Below, one piece after another: positions 27,675 through 38,050 of a stretch of 64,000 nucleotides of DNA. Location: the NCBI GenBank assembly GCA_940746715.1, contig CALNWN010000005.1:248001-312000 (forward strand). The letters are read 5' to 3'. A program made the translations under genes and the position numbers. The DNA comes from an uncultured Paraburkholderia sp. Its GTDB lineage: Bacteria > Pseudomonadota > Gammaproteobacteria > Burkholderiales > Burkholderiaceae. The notes below the pieces were generated by a model. That model saw nothing but the letters and a program-made list of their open reading frames with translations, made no database searches and was not told where the DNA came from. Numbering within the stretch: position 1 is the first letter of the stretch; each line of letters starts with the position of its first letter.

Positions 27675-28421
27675 GCGACTGCCGCCGCGGCTGCGGTAGG
27701 TCGCGTGACAGGCATGCTAGCCGTCGGCGCGACACCGGCGTTCATCGTCGAATTCGCGGGCGCGCTCGCGCGTGTGGCGACCGGTTTGCCGTCCGCGCCG
27801 AACTGCGGCGGCTCGCCGCGTGCCGCCAGCGGATCGAAACCGTCCGTTGGCGAAGAACCTGCACCTGCCGCCGACCCCGACACGCCAGCCGCTGCGCGGC
27901 CTGCCACGCTCGAAGGCGCGTTGGCCGCGACTGGCTGAACGCCCGCGCTGCCGCGCGCGCCGTTCTCTTGCGGTGCCGGGGCCACGGAAACCGGCACGAC
28001 GCGGCGCGAAGCCGGCATCGTGTTGAGGCGGCCCGCGTCATTGGCTGGGTTGGCCGTATCGGCTGGGTTGGCAGGGTTCGGCGTGCTGGTGGCGCTCGAG
28101 CCGGCGCGCCCCGGCGCGGGAATGGTGACGACACCGTTTGCGTCCGGCTTGAAATCAGTGCGGATCATTTGCGGCGCGGCCGTCGCGGCCGGCGTCTCGC
28201 CCGCGCCCGCAATGACGATCGAGCCGCTGGCATTGGCGGCGCGGGTAAACGCATCGGCGTCGCGCGTGGACGAACCACGCGTCAGCGATTGCGCGGTGGC
28301 GGCGGCGTCGGCGTATGCGCGTTCGGCGGCGGCAGCGGCTGCTGCGTCCGCCACGGCACCAGGCAGCGCGGCTGCAAAGGGCCGCCGTGCGCCGCTCGAC
28401 GACTTCGACTGGGACATGTGA
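27675..28421 (+). pseudogene. Possible fliK (hook-length control) 3' remnant
   Basis: An Ala/Pro/Thr/Gly-rich low-complexity stretch sits between truncated flhD and fhlB. A plus-strand frame ends with LDDFDWDM and a TGA that overlaps the fhlB ATG (TGATG), as fliK does in other bacteria. That frame has a stop at 27936-27938 and I cannot find the FliK C-terminal core domain. The minus strand is also open for about 256 codons (from 28418) and reads as plausibly protein-like (VTIPAPGRAGSSATST and similar). The assignment rests on position only and may be wrong. Confidence 0.3.
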
Positions 28422-28798
28422 TGAGCCGCAAACATCGCCGCAGTGCGGCAGCGCTCGTCTACGACGCCCACGGCAGCGATCCCGCGCCGCGCGTGATCGC
28501 CAAGGGCTACGGCATGCTCGCCGAGATGATCGTGCAGCGCGCGAAGGAAGCCGGCCTCTACGTGCACGAAGCGCCCGAAATGGTTTCGCTGCTGATGCAG
28601 GTGGACCTCGACGCGCGCATTCCGCCGCAGCTCTATCAGGCGGTGGCGGAATTGCTGGCGTGGCTGCATCGGCTGGAAAGCGGGGAGGAGCAGGAGCCGC
28701 CGCAAGCGGCGCCCGGAGGTGCGAAGAGACGGGCCGGCGATGTCATCGACGTCGTGGCCGTGGATGTGGATGTGGATGGAGCCGCCGGCGGGCGTTGA
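28421..28798 (+). CDS. fhlB: FhlB: FlhB C-terminal-domain-like protein
   Basis: 125 residues. The first 90 match the cytoplasmic export-switch domain of FlhB/YscU proteins: RSAAALVYDAHGSDPAPRVI, then AKGYGMLAEMIVQRAKEAGL and LLMQVDLDARIPPQLYQAVA. It lacks membrane helices. Such stand-alone FhlB proteins lie next to fliK and influence the export specificity switch. The C-terminal 30 residues (VIDVVAVDVDVDGAAGG) are unusually repetitive. With fliC and flhD broken it probably has no remaining role. Confidence 0.82.
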   Translation: MSRKHRRSAAALVYDAHGSDPAPRVIAKGYGMLAEMIVQRAKEAGLYVHEAPEMVSLLMQVDLDARIPPQLYQAVAELLAWLHRLESGEEQEPPQAAPGGAKRRAGDVIDVVAVDVDVDGAAGGR

Positions 28799-28898
28799 CC
28801 GGCAGTCCCTGAAGGCTGTCGGCGAGGGCCGCAGACGATGCAAGCACCGAGTCATCCAACCGCGCATCACGGCATCCCGCCGCCGGGCCAGCGTCCCC

Positions 28899-30317
28899 TC
28901 AAAACCGCATCATCAGTTTGAGCAACGCATTGACGCGCCTGCCGTACGGCGGCGCGATCCAGCCGCGCGCGTTCAGGCGCGCCTGCGTCAGGACCGGCTT
29001 CATCTTCGAAAACGTCACGAAGCCTTCGTAGCCGTGATAGGCGCCCATGCCGCTCGCTCCCACTCCGCCGAACGGCAGGCTCTCGCAGGCGAGATGCATT
29101 AGCGTTTCGTTGATCGCCATGCCGCCGGCAATGGTTTCGTGCGTGACGCGGTCGATGGTCGCCGCGTCGTCCGCATACAGATAAAGCGCGAGCGGGCGCG
29201 GCCGAGCGTTGATCCAGGCGATGGCGTCGTCGAGCGTGTCGTACGGCACGATGGGCAGGAGCGGCCCGAAAATCTCCTCCTCCATCAGCGCGCATTCGGG
29301 CGGAACATTCGTCACCGCGACAGGCGGAAAGCAGCGGCTTGCTGCATCGGGCGCGCTGTCGGTGAGCGGATGCAGTTGCGCGCCGGCGGCCTGCGCTTCG
29401 TCCGCGAGACGCTGAAGGCGCTCGAAGTGCCGCGGCGAAATGATCGACGTGTAGTCCGTATTGCGCGCGATGCCCGGATACATCTTCGCTATGCGCACGC
29501 GCGCCCGCTCGATAAAAGCCTGTTTCTTGCCGCGCGGCACGAGAACGTAGTCGGGCGCGACGCAGGTCTGCCCGGCGTTGAGCGTCTTGCCGGCGACGAG
29601 ATTCTCCACGGCGTTGTCAAACCGCGCGTGCGCGCCGATGATCGCGGGAGACTTGCCGCCGAGTTCCAGCGTGACCGGCGTCAGATTCCCGGCGGCGGCG
29701 CGCATCACTTCATGGCCGATCTTCGTCGATCCGGTAAACAGCAGATGGTCGAACGGCTGCGCGCTGAACGCGGCGGCGAGCGCGGCGTCGCCGTTCACGA
29801 CCGCGACGTGGTCGCGCGCAAACGTCTCGCCGATCAGCCGCTCGAACAACGCGGACGTGCGCGGCGTCAGTTCGGACATCTTGATGATCGCGCGGTTGCC
29901 GGCCGTCAGCGCGCTGATCAGCGGCCCGGCGGCGAGCAGCACCGGATAATTCCACGGCACGATAATCCCGACCACGCCGAGCGGCTGCGGCACGACTTTC
30001 GCTCGGGCCGGCAGCAGCCACTTGTTGGCGCTGCGGCGCTGCGCTTTCATCCAGCGTTTGCCGTGGCGCAGCGCCGCGTCGATTTCCTCCTTCACCAGCA
30101 GGAATTCGGCAAGCAGCACTTCCTCTTTAGCGCGATTGCCGAAGTCGGCGCTCATCGCGTCCGAGAGCGCGTCGCGGTTATCCAGCAGCACTTTGCGCAG
30201 CGCTTTCAGGTGCGCCGCGCGCGTTTCCCACGACGGATACGGCGCGCGCAGATACGCATGACGTTGATCACGAAGCAGCGCGGCAAGCGCGGCGACCTCG
30301 GGCAAATCGTTCTTCAT
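28899..30317 (-). CDS. Coniferyl-aldehyde-type NAD(P)+ dehydrogenase
   Basis: Intact, 472 residues. The ALDH Rossmann segment VGIIVPWNYPVLLAAGPLIS is near residue 115. The LELGGKSPAIIG motif with the general-base Glu is near residue 217, and the catalytic cysteine is in LNAGQTCVAPDYVLVP near residue 250. The length and the C-terminal YEGFVTFSKMKPVLTQAR match the coniferyl aldehyde dehydrogenase (CALDH) subgroup, which lacks the longer N terminus of classic ALDHs. It oxidises aromatic or medium-chain aldehydes to acids. It lies 97 bp downstream of the aidB-like pseudogene on the same strand. Confidence 0.88.
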   Translation of the reverse strand: MKNDLPEVAALAALLRDQRHAYLRAPYPSWETRAAHLKALRKVLLDNRDALSDAMSADFGNRAKEEVLLAEFLLVKEEIDAALRHGKRWMKAQRRSANKWLLPARAKVVPQPLGVVGIIVPWNYPVLLAAGPLISALTAGNRAIIKMSELTPRTSALFERLIGETFARDHVAVVNGDAALAAAFSAQPFDHLLFTGSTKIGHEVMRAAAGNLTPVTLELGGKSPAIIGAHARFDNAVENLVAGKTLNAGQTCVAPDYVLVPRGKKQAFIERARVRIAKMYPGIARNTDYTSIISPRHFERLQRLADEAQAAGAQLHPLTDSAPDAASRCFPPVAVTNVPPECALMEEEIFGPLLPIVPYDTLDDAIAWINARPRPLALYLYADDAATIDRVTHETIAGGMAINETLMHLACESLPFGGVGASGMGAYHGYEGFVTFSKMKPVLTQARLNARGWIAPPYGRRVNALLKLMMRF

Positions 30318-30414
30318 GGTTCATCACTCCCTGATCTCCCTGATGATGGATGCACGGTCAGGCCGCGCTTATTGATGTTTTTGCGTGTTGCCGGTTGCGG
30401 TGCCGGGTTGATGC

Positions 30415-32130
30415 TCAGGCAGCAAAAGCCCGCTCAATGATGGCCGCATGATCGAACGTGGCGGGCAGCGTGCCGTAGACGCGGCCGCTTTCGCCGCAGC
30501 CGTCCGCGAGACGCGTGGCAATGAACGCCTCCGCGACAGCGGCGGGCGCGTGCTTCACGAGCAGCGTGGCCTGCGCGATCAGCACGATCTGCTGTGCGAT
30601 GCGTCGTGCCGAGCCCTCGCGATGCTCGGCAGGTCCGTGCACGTCGCGGCAGTTTGCCGAGCGCGGCACGCAACGCCGGATGTGCGGCGGCGTCGGCCTG
30701 CCATTGGGCGAAGAGCGCCTGCGCCGCTTCGGGTTCGCGTTCCATCGCGCGCAGCATGTCGAGGCACATCACGTTGCCCGAGCCCTCCCAGATCGAATTG
30801 ACGGGCGCCTCGCGATAGAAGCGCGCCATCGGGCCGGTCTCGACATAACCGTTGCCGCCCCAGACTTCCATCGCCTCGCCGATGAATTCGAGCGTGCGTT
30901 TGCACACCCAGTATTTGGCGGCCGGCGTGACGATGCGCCGCCACGCGCGCTCGGCGAGAGCAGCGGACGAACTCGCAGCGGACGTTGCCGGCGCGACGTC
31001 GGCGGATTGCTCGAATGCGTGCGCGAGCCGCATGAACAGTACGGTCGCCGCTTCGGATTCGAGCGCGAGGTCGGCCAGCACATTGCGCATCAACGGCTGA
31101 TCGACGAGATTGCGGCCAAACGCGCTGCGGCGGCGCGCGTGATGGATGGCCTGCACGAGCGCCGCGCGCATCAGCGCCGCGCTGCCGATCACACAATCGA
31201 GCCGCGTGTAGTTCGCCATTTCGATGATGGTCGGCACGCCGCGCCCTTCGTCGCCGATCATGATGCCGAACGCGTCGAGGAATTCGACTTCGCTGCTCGC
31301 GTTCGAGCGGTTGCCGAGCTTGTCTTTCAGACGCTGGATCTGCACGGCGTTCTTGCTGCCGTCGGGCGTGAAGCGCGGCACGAAAAAGCACGACAGGCCG
31401 ACGTGATCGTGCGTGCGGGCGAGCACCAGATGAGCGTCGCACTGCGGCGCCGAGAAAAACCATTTGTGGCCGACCAGCTCGTAAGCGCCGCCGCGACCGC
31501 CGGCGGCAATCGCGCGCGCCTGCGTCTGATTGCTGCGCACGTCGGAGCCGCCCTGTTTCTCGGTCATGCCCATGCCGATCATCGCGGAAGTCTTGTGCGC
31601 AAGCGGCAAGTCGCGCGGATCGTGCTCGCGCGCGTACTACGTACTAGTTTGTCGCGCAACGTGTCGAAGAGCTGAGGTTCGCGCTGCAACACCGGAATGC
31701 TCGCGAAGGTCATGGTCAACGGACATAGCGAGCCGGATTCGATCTGCGCATGCAGGAAGTAGCCGGCGCAGCGCGCGGCCATCGCTCAGGGGCGCGGATC
31801 GGAGAACGGCAGCGCATGCAGTCCCTCGCGGCGCAGCAGCGCGAGCAACGCATGCCACGCGGGATGAAACTCGAGGGCGTCGATCCTTTCGCCGCGCGGG
31901 CTGTGAGTGACGAGCTCGGGCGTGTGACGGTTGGCGAGCTCGGCGAGCGCAAGAGTCTCGGGTGTGGTGAGCGCCGCGCCGTGGCGAAGCAGCGCGTCGC
32001 GGTGCCATGCGGCGCCGTCGCGTTCCACGGCGGCGGACAACGCCGCGTCCGTGGAAAAAAGGTTGTAATCCGCGAGCGGCGGCACCTGATTGGCGACCTC
32101 GTGAGTCTGGCCGAAGCTATGGCGTTGCAT
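30415..32130 (-). pseudogene. AidB-like acyl-CoA dehydrogenase, inactivated
   Basis: About 565 residues expected. The N terminus (THEVANQVPPLADYNLFSTD, then ALEFHPAWHALLALLRREGL) and MTEKQGGSDVRSNQ, GHKWFFSAPQCDAHLVLART, VNSIWEGSGNVMCLDMLRAM mark the AidB subfamily of acyl-CoA dehydrogenases, FAD proteins that bind DNA and are induced by alkylation in E. coli. Lesions are TGA at 31788-31786 (SDPRP-stop-AMAARC), a shift near 31640 at a repeated GTACTA, and another near 30645; the last 80 residues lie in a third frame ending at 30415. It is upstream of the aldehyde dehydrogenase. Confidence 0.9.
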
Positions 32131-32482
32131 CTGCTGTCTCCATTCGCCGCGTGTTCGCGGCACGCTCGCCGGCGCATTTTCAGCGCGCGGCATGGGCTCC
32201 TTTTCGCACCTTCATAACGTGTGCGGGCGCTTTTCCGGCGCCCTTCATGTCGGCTCGTCGGCCTGAATTCGCGCGACGCTGTTTGAATGCCGGCGAGCGG
32301 CCGTCCGGCGGGCGCGCGCGGGTCTTTCATCATAGGGGCGCGGGGGCGCTTAGGTTTAGAGTAATCGCTCTGACGCCAGGCCGCCGCGGCCTGCGAACGC
32401 TCCCTACAATGCGTGGACAACACACGTAGACAAGTGTGCACGAGACAGGGCCCGCCGACAACGCGGCCCATCAGGAGGAGCG
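32131..32482. other. Divergent promoter region
   Basis: About 350 bp between the aidB-like gene and the GMC oxidoreductase gene. It should hold both promoters. AGGAGGAGCG at about 32473-32482 is a strong ribosome site for the GMC gene. I see no other element. Confidence 0.4.
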
Positions 32483-34078
32483 ATGGAATACGACTACATC
32501 ATCGTAGGCGCCGGCTCGGGCGGCTGCGCGCTCGCATCTCGCGGACAGCTGTCCCGACGCGACGATTGCGCTGATCGAAGCCGGCCCGCACACGAACCGG
32601 AACCTGCTGGTCAATATGCAGGTGGGCGTGGCGGCGGTGGTGCCGAACAAGCTCAGGACGAACTATGGCTATCTGACGACGCCGCAGCCGGGCCTCGCCG
32701 GGCGGCGCGGCTTCGGCGGATCGAGTGCGATCAACGCGATGATCTACACGCGCGGTCATCCGCTGGATTACGACGAATGGGCGCAAATGGGTTGCGACGG
32801 GTGGGCGTGGCAGGAGGTCCTGCCATATTTCCGCCGCGCCGAGGCAACGAGCGCGGCGCGAGCGCGTGGCACGGCGACAGCGGGCCGCTGACCGTGTCTG
32901 ACTTCGAAGCGCTTCGTGCAGGCCGCGATAGAGGCCGGCTACAAACCGAACGACGACTTCAACGGCGCGGATCAGGAAGGCATCGGCTTTTATCAGGTGA
33001 CGCAGCGCGACGGCCGGCGCTGCAGCGTCGCGCGCGCCTATATCTACGACCGTGCGCGCCAATCTGCAGACTATCGCGGACGCCACCGTGCTGCGCGTGC
33101 TTTTCAGGAACAAGCGCGCGTGCGGCGTAGACGTGGTGCACGGCGGCCGTCGCGAGACGCTGACGGCGCGCCGAAGTCGTGCTGGCGGCGGGCGCCTTCA
33201 ATTCGCCGCAACTGCTGATGTGCTCCGGCATCGGGCCGACCGTGCATCTGCAGGCGCATGGCATCGATGTTCTGCACGATGCGCCGGAAGTTGGCCAGAA
33301 CCTGATCGACCACGTCGATTTCACGATCAACAAGCGCGTGTCGTCGATCGAGCCGACGGGCTTTTCGGTGCGCGGCATCGCGCGGATGGTGCCGCAGTTC
33401 GTCACGTTCATGCGCCATGGCCGCGGCATGCTGTCGAGCAATGTCGCGGAGGCCGGCGGCTTTCTGAAGAGCAAACCGACGCTCGCGCGCCCCGATCTGC
33501 AACTGCATTTTTGCGCAGCGCTCGTCGACGACCATAACCGTCACATGCATTGGGGCCATGGTTATTCGCTGCATGTGTGCGTGCTGCGGTTCAGCCGCGG
33601 CACCGTGACACTCGCGAGCGCGGACGCGCGCGAGGCGCCCGTGATCGATCCGCGTTTTTTCAGCGATGCGCGCGATCTCGATCTGCTGGAGGAAGGCGTG
33701 CAGATGGCGCGGCGCATTCTCGACGCGCCGTCGCTTGCGCTGTGCGGCGGGCGCGAACTGTACACGCGGCCTGGGCAGACCGACGAGCAGTTGCGCCAGA
33801 CCATTGCCGGGCACGCGGACACCATCTATCACCCGGTCGCCACTTGCCGGATGGGCGGCGACGCGCGGTCGGTGGTGGATCCGCAATTGCGGGTGCGCGG
33901 TGTCGCGGGGCTGCGGATTGTGGATGCATCGGTGATGCCGACTTTGATCGGCGGCAATACGAATTCGCCCACGGTCATGATCGGCGAACGCGCGGCCGAT
34001 CTGATCGCGGCAAGCCGGCGGGAGCCGCAGGCGGTGGAATTGCCTGGTGCGGCGGCGCCCACGGCCAGTGCGGTGTGA
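32483..34078 (+). pseudogene. GMC-family FAD oxidoreductase (choline dehydrogenase-like), heavily frameshifted
   Basis: The start YDYIIVGAGSGGCALAS is the FAD-binding dinucleotide motif. The frame then shifts at least five times (near 32540, 32860, 32910, 33050 and 33170). Recognisable blocks in order are GGSSAINAMIYTRGHPLDYD, EGIGFYQVTQRDGRRCSVAR, LAAGAFNSPQLLMCSGIG and the C-terminal HPVATCRMGGD and ASVMPTLIGGNTNSPTVMIG. The PROSITE-type loop before GGSSAIN (usually QPRGRG) also seems deleted. It oxidised an alcohol of unknown identity. It is among the most degraded genes in the window, suggesting early loss. Confidence 0.9.
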
Positions 34079-34200
34079 GAGATGGGGGGCGCTGGCTGCA
34101 TGGACAGGCCGTGCCTGGCGTTGTCGATGGACGCGAGTCGGCGTCGTCCGGACCTCTTGCTGCTCCGGTTGACGATGCAGCAGTACGGCGCTTCACTTTG

Positions 34201-34230
34201 CGCAAACCGCAAACCGCAAACCGCAAACCG
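34201..34230 (+). repeat. Short tandem repeat (CGCAAAC x4)
   Basis: Four exact heptamers CGCAAAC followed by CG, in the 178-bp gap between two convergent pseudogenes. A simple slippage-type repeat; no gene is affected. Confidence 0.85.
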
Positions 34231-34256
34231 CTTTCGCGCGGCGGGCCCCACACACC

Positions 34257-35207
34257 TCATTCCGCCCGCGGCACCTGAAGCGGCGCGGCGATGCCGGTCA
34301 GGCCGAGCATCAAATCGTCGCCGGCACGGCCAGGCAGCGTCTCGCGAGCGACCTCCAGCCAGGCGCGCGGCATGCGACAGATAACCGTCGCGGCGCCAGC
34401 CAATCGCCATCTCCCACGGAATCTCCGGCTCGACCACCGGCCGGCATGTGAACTGCGCGGCATCGAGCCGCCGGCAGTAGGGCGCGGGCAACAGCGCAAT
34501 GCCGACCCCGGCGAGCACGAGCGCCACCATAAAGTCCCAATGCCCGCTGCGTCCGACGATAGTCGGCGCAAAGCCCGCAGCGCGGCACGCGCTCAGCACG
34601 ACGTCATTGAGCGCGAGGCTTTCGCCCTAGAACACGAACGGTTCGTCCGCAAGCTGCGCGAGCGGCACCTCGCGCAAGTCGTCCCAACGCGAGCCGATGC
34701 GCGCGACGAGCCACAGCAACTGGCGCGTGATCGGGGCAGCACGTCGATGTTGTGCGGGTCCACCGGCTGCAGCACACCGCCGAGCTCGAGTTCGCCATTG
34801 ATGAGCGCTGTCCCGATCGCCCGCGAGCCCTGCTCGAACAGCTTCAGCTCGATTTTCGGATAGCGCTGCCGGAACGTGGCGATGGCCGGCGTGAAGAGCG
34901 AGCCGCCCATCGGCGGAATGCCGATGGGCAGTTCGCCCCGTCCGAGCGCGTCCAGGTCGTTCAGTTCTGCCTGCAACTGCGCGTGCGCGGCGAGCACTTC
35001 CTGGCCACGCTGATAGACGATGCGGCCCGCGTCGGTGAGCACCATCTGCCGCCCGTCGCGCAGGAGCAGGGGCGAGCCGATCTCGTCTTCGAGCGACTTC
35101 ACCATCTTGCTGATGGTGGGTTGGGTGACGAACATCTGCTCGGCGGCGACGGTGAAGCTCTGCTGACGAACGACTTCGACGAAATAGCGCAGCGCACGCA
35201 GTTCCAC
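34257..35207 (-). pseudogene. LysR-family transcriptional regulator, inactivated
   Basis: About 315 residues. The N-terminal winged helix-turn-helix is intact (MELRALRYFVEVVRQQSFTV, AAEQMFVTQPTISKMVKSLE). The effector domain begins GELPIGIPPMGGSLFTPAIA. It is broken by a shift near 34735, by TAG at 34629-34627 (FVF-stop-GESLALND, Gln expected), and by a shift near 34370; the last 35 residues lie in a third frame ending at 34257. Divergent or convergent neighbours are also dead, so its regulon cannot be inferred. Confidence 0.9.
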
Positions 35208-35380
35208 AGTCGGCTCCCAGATTCCAAATTGGAATTAATCGGACGATTGTAAGTCATGCGATTTATGGCGGCGAGGGTGGGGCGCCGGCCTGTCGACATG
35301 GCTCAACGTGCCGCGCTTTATCAAGATGAGCCCTTCGCGGCGGGCGCTACCATCGCCGCTTTGCTAGCCCGCTCTGTCTT

Positions 35381-36153
35381 ATGACGCCTGCTTCCGGCAT
35401 CTGCATCGTGATTCCCTGTTACAACGCCGCGTCCACGCTCGTTCGCGCGCTGGAAAGTTGCCGCTGCCAGCCCGAGGCGGCGCGGATCATCGTGGTGGAC
35501 GACGGCTCGAGCGATTCGTCCGCGGACCTCCTGCTCGAAAGCGCCCGCTCCGATCCGCGCGTCCAGTTGCTGCGCCTGCCGTGCAACGGCGGCGCGGCGC
35601 GCGCAACTGGGGCGCGCTGCATGCGTCGCACGATCTGCTCGCCTTTCTCGACGCCGACGACGAATACCTGCCCGGCGCACATGTCGGTGCGGCTCGACGT
35701 CGACTATGCCGGGTTCCCCGCCGACATCACCGCGCACCCCGACTTCGCGCAGCACGCCGCGACGCTCAGCAATACGGTGCCGAGCAGTCTCGTCGTGCGG
35801 CGCGCGGCCTATGCCGCGCTCGGCGGCTTTCCCATGGATGAGGCCTTTCGGCGCATTGGCGGCGAGGATGGGGCGTTTTCGTGGGCGTTGCGCGAAGTTT
35901 TCGGCAATCCGCGTCTGCACGACGCGAAGCGCGTGCGCATGCATTACCGCGCCGGCATACACGCTGAGCGCTATTTCCGCATCGCGTTCGGCTGGCAAAC
36001 GCCCGATCCCGCCGACGTCGCCGACGCTTTTGCTTTTCGCAGCGGTTTGTCGATACGGCGCGAGCGGGCATCGGTCAATTGCGCAACGCGTGGCTGGCTG
36101 CGGCAGAAGTGGCGAACCCAGCAAACCCAGCAAGCCCAGCCGCGACGCGCTGA
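35381..36153 (+). pseudogene. Glycosyltransferase family 2 protein, frameshifted
   Basis: The GT-A nucleotide-sugar fold starts at ICIVIPCYNAASTLVRALES and IIVVDDGSSDSSADLLLES. The next block (NWGALHASHDLLAFLDADDE, with the DxD metal motif) is in another frame, after a shift near 35607. The frame returns after about 35690 (VRLDVDYAGFPADITAHPDF). A third shift near 36050 gives a C terminus ending in NPANPASPAATR (stop 36151-36153). The substrate is unknown. It lies upstream of, and in the same direction as, the SAH riboswitch. Confidence 0.82.
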
Positions 36154-36316
36154 TCACCTAAGCGCGATGTGAAAGCCGCTCCATAGCACCCACCCGCCGC
36201 ACCGCGCGCCGGGAGGCTGTGGGCGAAACAGCCCCGACCGCGCTAACCCCAAGCCCCCGCGTCGCCCCAATCCCCGCGCCCCACAGTCATACCGATTTGC
36301 TACAATCGCCGTTCGT

Positions 36317-36450
36317 CTTCGAGGAGCGTTGCGACGGGTACCGCGAATTCCGCATATTCGCCGGCCGCCCGCCAGGCTCGAAGGCTTCAATCGGAGGGCT
36401 CGGATGCGCAATCGCGCTGTCCTAGCCACCGCATCGAACCGCGCTCACGT
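36317..36450 (+). promoter_or_regulatory. S-adenosylhomocysteine (SAH) riboswitch
   Basis: The conserved aptamer elements occur in order: CGAGGAGCGTTGCGACGGG (about 36320-36338), CCAGGCTCG (about 36372-36380) and the closing CGCGCTCACG (about 36440-36449, starting at the CCGCGCTCAC segment). SAH riboswitches bind S-adenosylhomocysteine and switch on SAH-clearing genes; here the next gene is ahcY, 37 bp further on, with AAAGGAGGGCG as ribosome site. The aptamer appears undamaged. Confidence 0.88.
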
Positions 36451-36486
36451 CAAATTTCTAGTCAATTTCTTAGAAAGGAGGGCGTG

Positions 36487-37902
36487 ATGAACGCCGCAGT
36501 TATCGATTCCAAAAATTCCCAGGACTACCTCGTTGCCGACATGTCGCTTGCCGACTGGGGCCGCAAGGAACTCACCATCGCCGAGACCGAAATGCCCGGT
36601 CTCATGCAAACGCGCGACGAATACAAGGCGCAGCAGCCGTTGAAAGGCGCGCGCATCGCCGGTTCGCTGCACATGACCATTCAGACCGGCGTGCTGATCG
36701 AAACGCTGACTGCGCTCGGTGCCGACGTGCGCTGGGCTTCGTGCAACATCTTTTCGACGCAGGACCACGCGGCCGCGGCCATCGCCAAGGCCGGCACGCC
36801 GGTGTTCGCGTTCAAGGGCGAGTCGCTCGACGAATACTGGGAGTTCTCGCACCGCATTTTCGAATGGCCGAACGGCGAGTTCGCCAACATGATTCTCGAC
36901 GACGGCGGCGACGCGACGCTGCTGCTCATTCTGGGCTCGAAGGCGGAGAAAGACCGCTCGGTCATCGCCAAACCGACCAATGAGGAAGAAGTCGCGCTGT
37001 ACAAGTCGATCGAGCGTCATCTGGACGCCGACCCGACGTGGTATTCCACGCGTCTTTCGCACATCAAGGGCGTGACGGAGGAAACCACGACCGGCGTGCA
37101 TCGCCTGTATCAGATGGAAAAGGGCCTGCCGTTCCCGGCGATCAACGTGAACGACTCGGTCACCAAGTCGAAGTTCGACAACCTGTATGGCTGCCGCGAG
37201 TCGCTCGTGGACGGCATCAAGCGTGCGACCGACGTGATGATCGCGGGCAAGATCGCCGTGGTGGCCGGTTACGGCGACGTGGGCAAGGGCTGCGCGCAAT
37301 CGCTGCGCGGTCTGGGCGCGACCGTGTGGGTCACGGAAATCGACCCGATCTGCGCATTGCAGGCGGCCATGGAAGGCTACCGTGTCGTGACAATGGAATA
37401 TGCGGCTGACAAGGCCGACATCTTCGTGACGGCCACCGGCAACTACCACGTGATCAACCACGATCACATGAAGGCAATGCGCCACAACGCGATTGTCTGC
37501 AACATCGGTCACTTCGATTCGGAAATCGACGTGGCGTCGACGCGCCAGTACCAGTGGGAAAACATCAAGCCGCAAGTCGACCACATCATTTTCCCGGACG
37601 GCAAGCGCGTGATCCTGCTGGCCGAAGGCCGCCTCGTGAACCTCGGCTGCGCGACGGGCCACCCGTCGTTCGTGATGTCGAACTCGTTCACGAACCAGAC
37701 GCTCGCGCAGATCGAACTGTTCACGCAAGGCAACAAGTACGAGAACCGCGTGTACGTGCTGCCGAAGCATCTGGACGAGAAGGTCGCGCGCCTGCATCTG
37801 GCGCGCATCGGCGCACAGCTGACCGAATTGTCGGACGCGCAGGCGAGCTACATCGTCGTCGAAAAGAACGGTCCGTTCAAGCCGAATCACTACCGCTACT
37901 AA
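36487..37902 (+). CDS. ahcY: Adenosylhomocysteinase (SAH hydrolase)
   Basis: Intact, 471 residues, with the extra insert typical of proteobacterial AhcY. It splits S-adenosylhomocysteine into adenosine and homocysteine in the cytosol, relieving inhibition of methyltransferases. The NAD-binding motif is [19 protein letters not shown] (near residue 259). Substrate-binding segments include [15 protein letters not shown] and [13 protein letters not shown], and the conserved C terminus is PFKPNHYRY. The start at 36487 follows AAAGGAGGGCGTG. It heads a unit with yvlD and metF under the SAH riboswitch. Confidence 0.97.
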   Translation: MNAAVIDSKNSQDYLVADMSLADWGRKELTIAETEMPGLMQTRDEYKAQQPLKGARIAGSLHMTIQTGVLIETLTALGADVRWASCNIFSTQDHAAAAIAKAGTPVFAFKGESLDEYWEFSHRIFEWPNGEFANMILDDGGDATLLLILGSKAEKDRSVIAKPTNEEEVALYKSIERHLDADPTWYSTRLSHIKGVTEETTTGVHRLYQMEKGLPFPAINVNDSVTKSKFDNLYGCRESLVDGIKRATDVMIAGKIAVVAGYGDVGKGCAQSLRGLGATVWVTEIDPICALQAAMEGYRVVTMEYAADKADIFVTATGNYHVINHDHMKAMRHNAIVCNIGHFDSEIDVASTRQYQWENIKPQVDHIIFPDGKRVILLAEGRLVNLGCATGHPSFVMSNSFTNQTLAQIELFTQGNKYENRVYVLPKHLDEKVARLHLARIGAQLTELSDAQASYIVVEKNGPFKPNHYRY

Positions 37903-38050
37903 GCCCATGCGTCGCGGCACGCCCGCTTGCGCGCGAGCGGGTGGCCGGCAAGCATGACGGAATGACGACGGGGCGGCGCGCAGGCGCCGCTTTCTTCGCC
38001 ATGTCCGCTTTCCATTGTTTAACGGACATTCTGCCTGCAAGGAGCTTTAC

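Noticed and set aside
31750..32429. Plus-strand open frames opposite the aidB-like gene
   Set aside because: They are antisense shadows of a recognisable though broken acyl-CoA dehydrogenase.
34201..34230. CRISPR-like repeat
   Set aside because: A contiguous 7-bp tandem repeat with no spacers and no cas genes nearby.
36445..38040. A 531-codon minus-strand frame opposite ahcY
   Set aside because: Antisense shadow of a highly conserved intact gene; composition is not protein-like.
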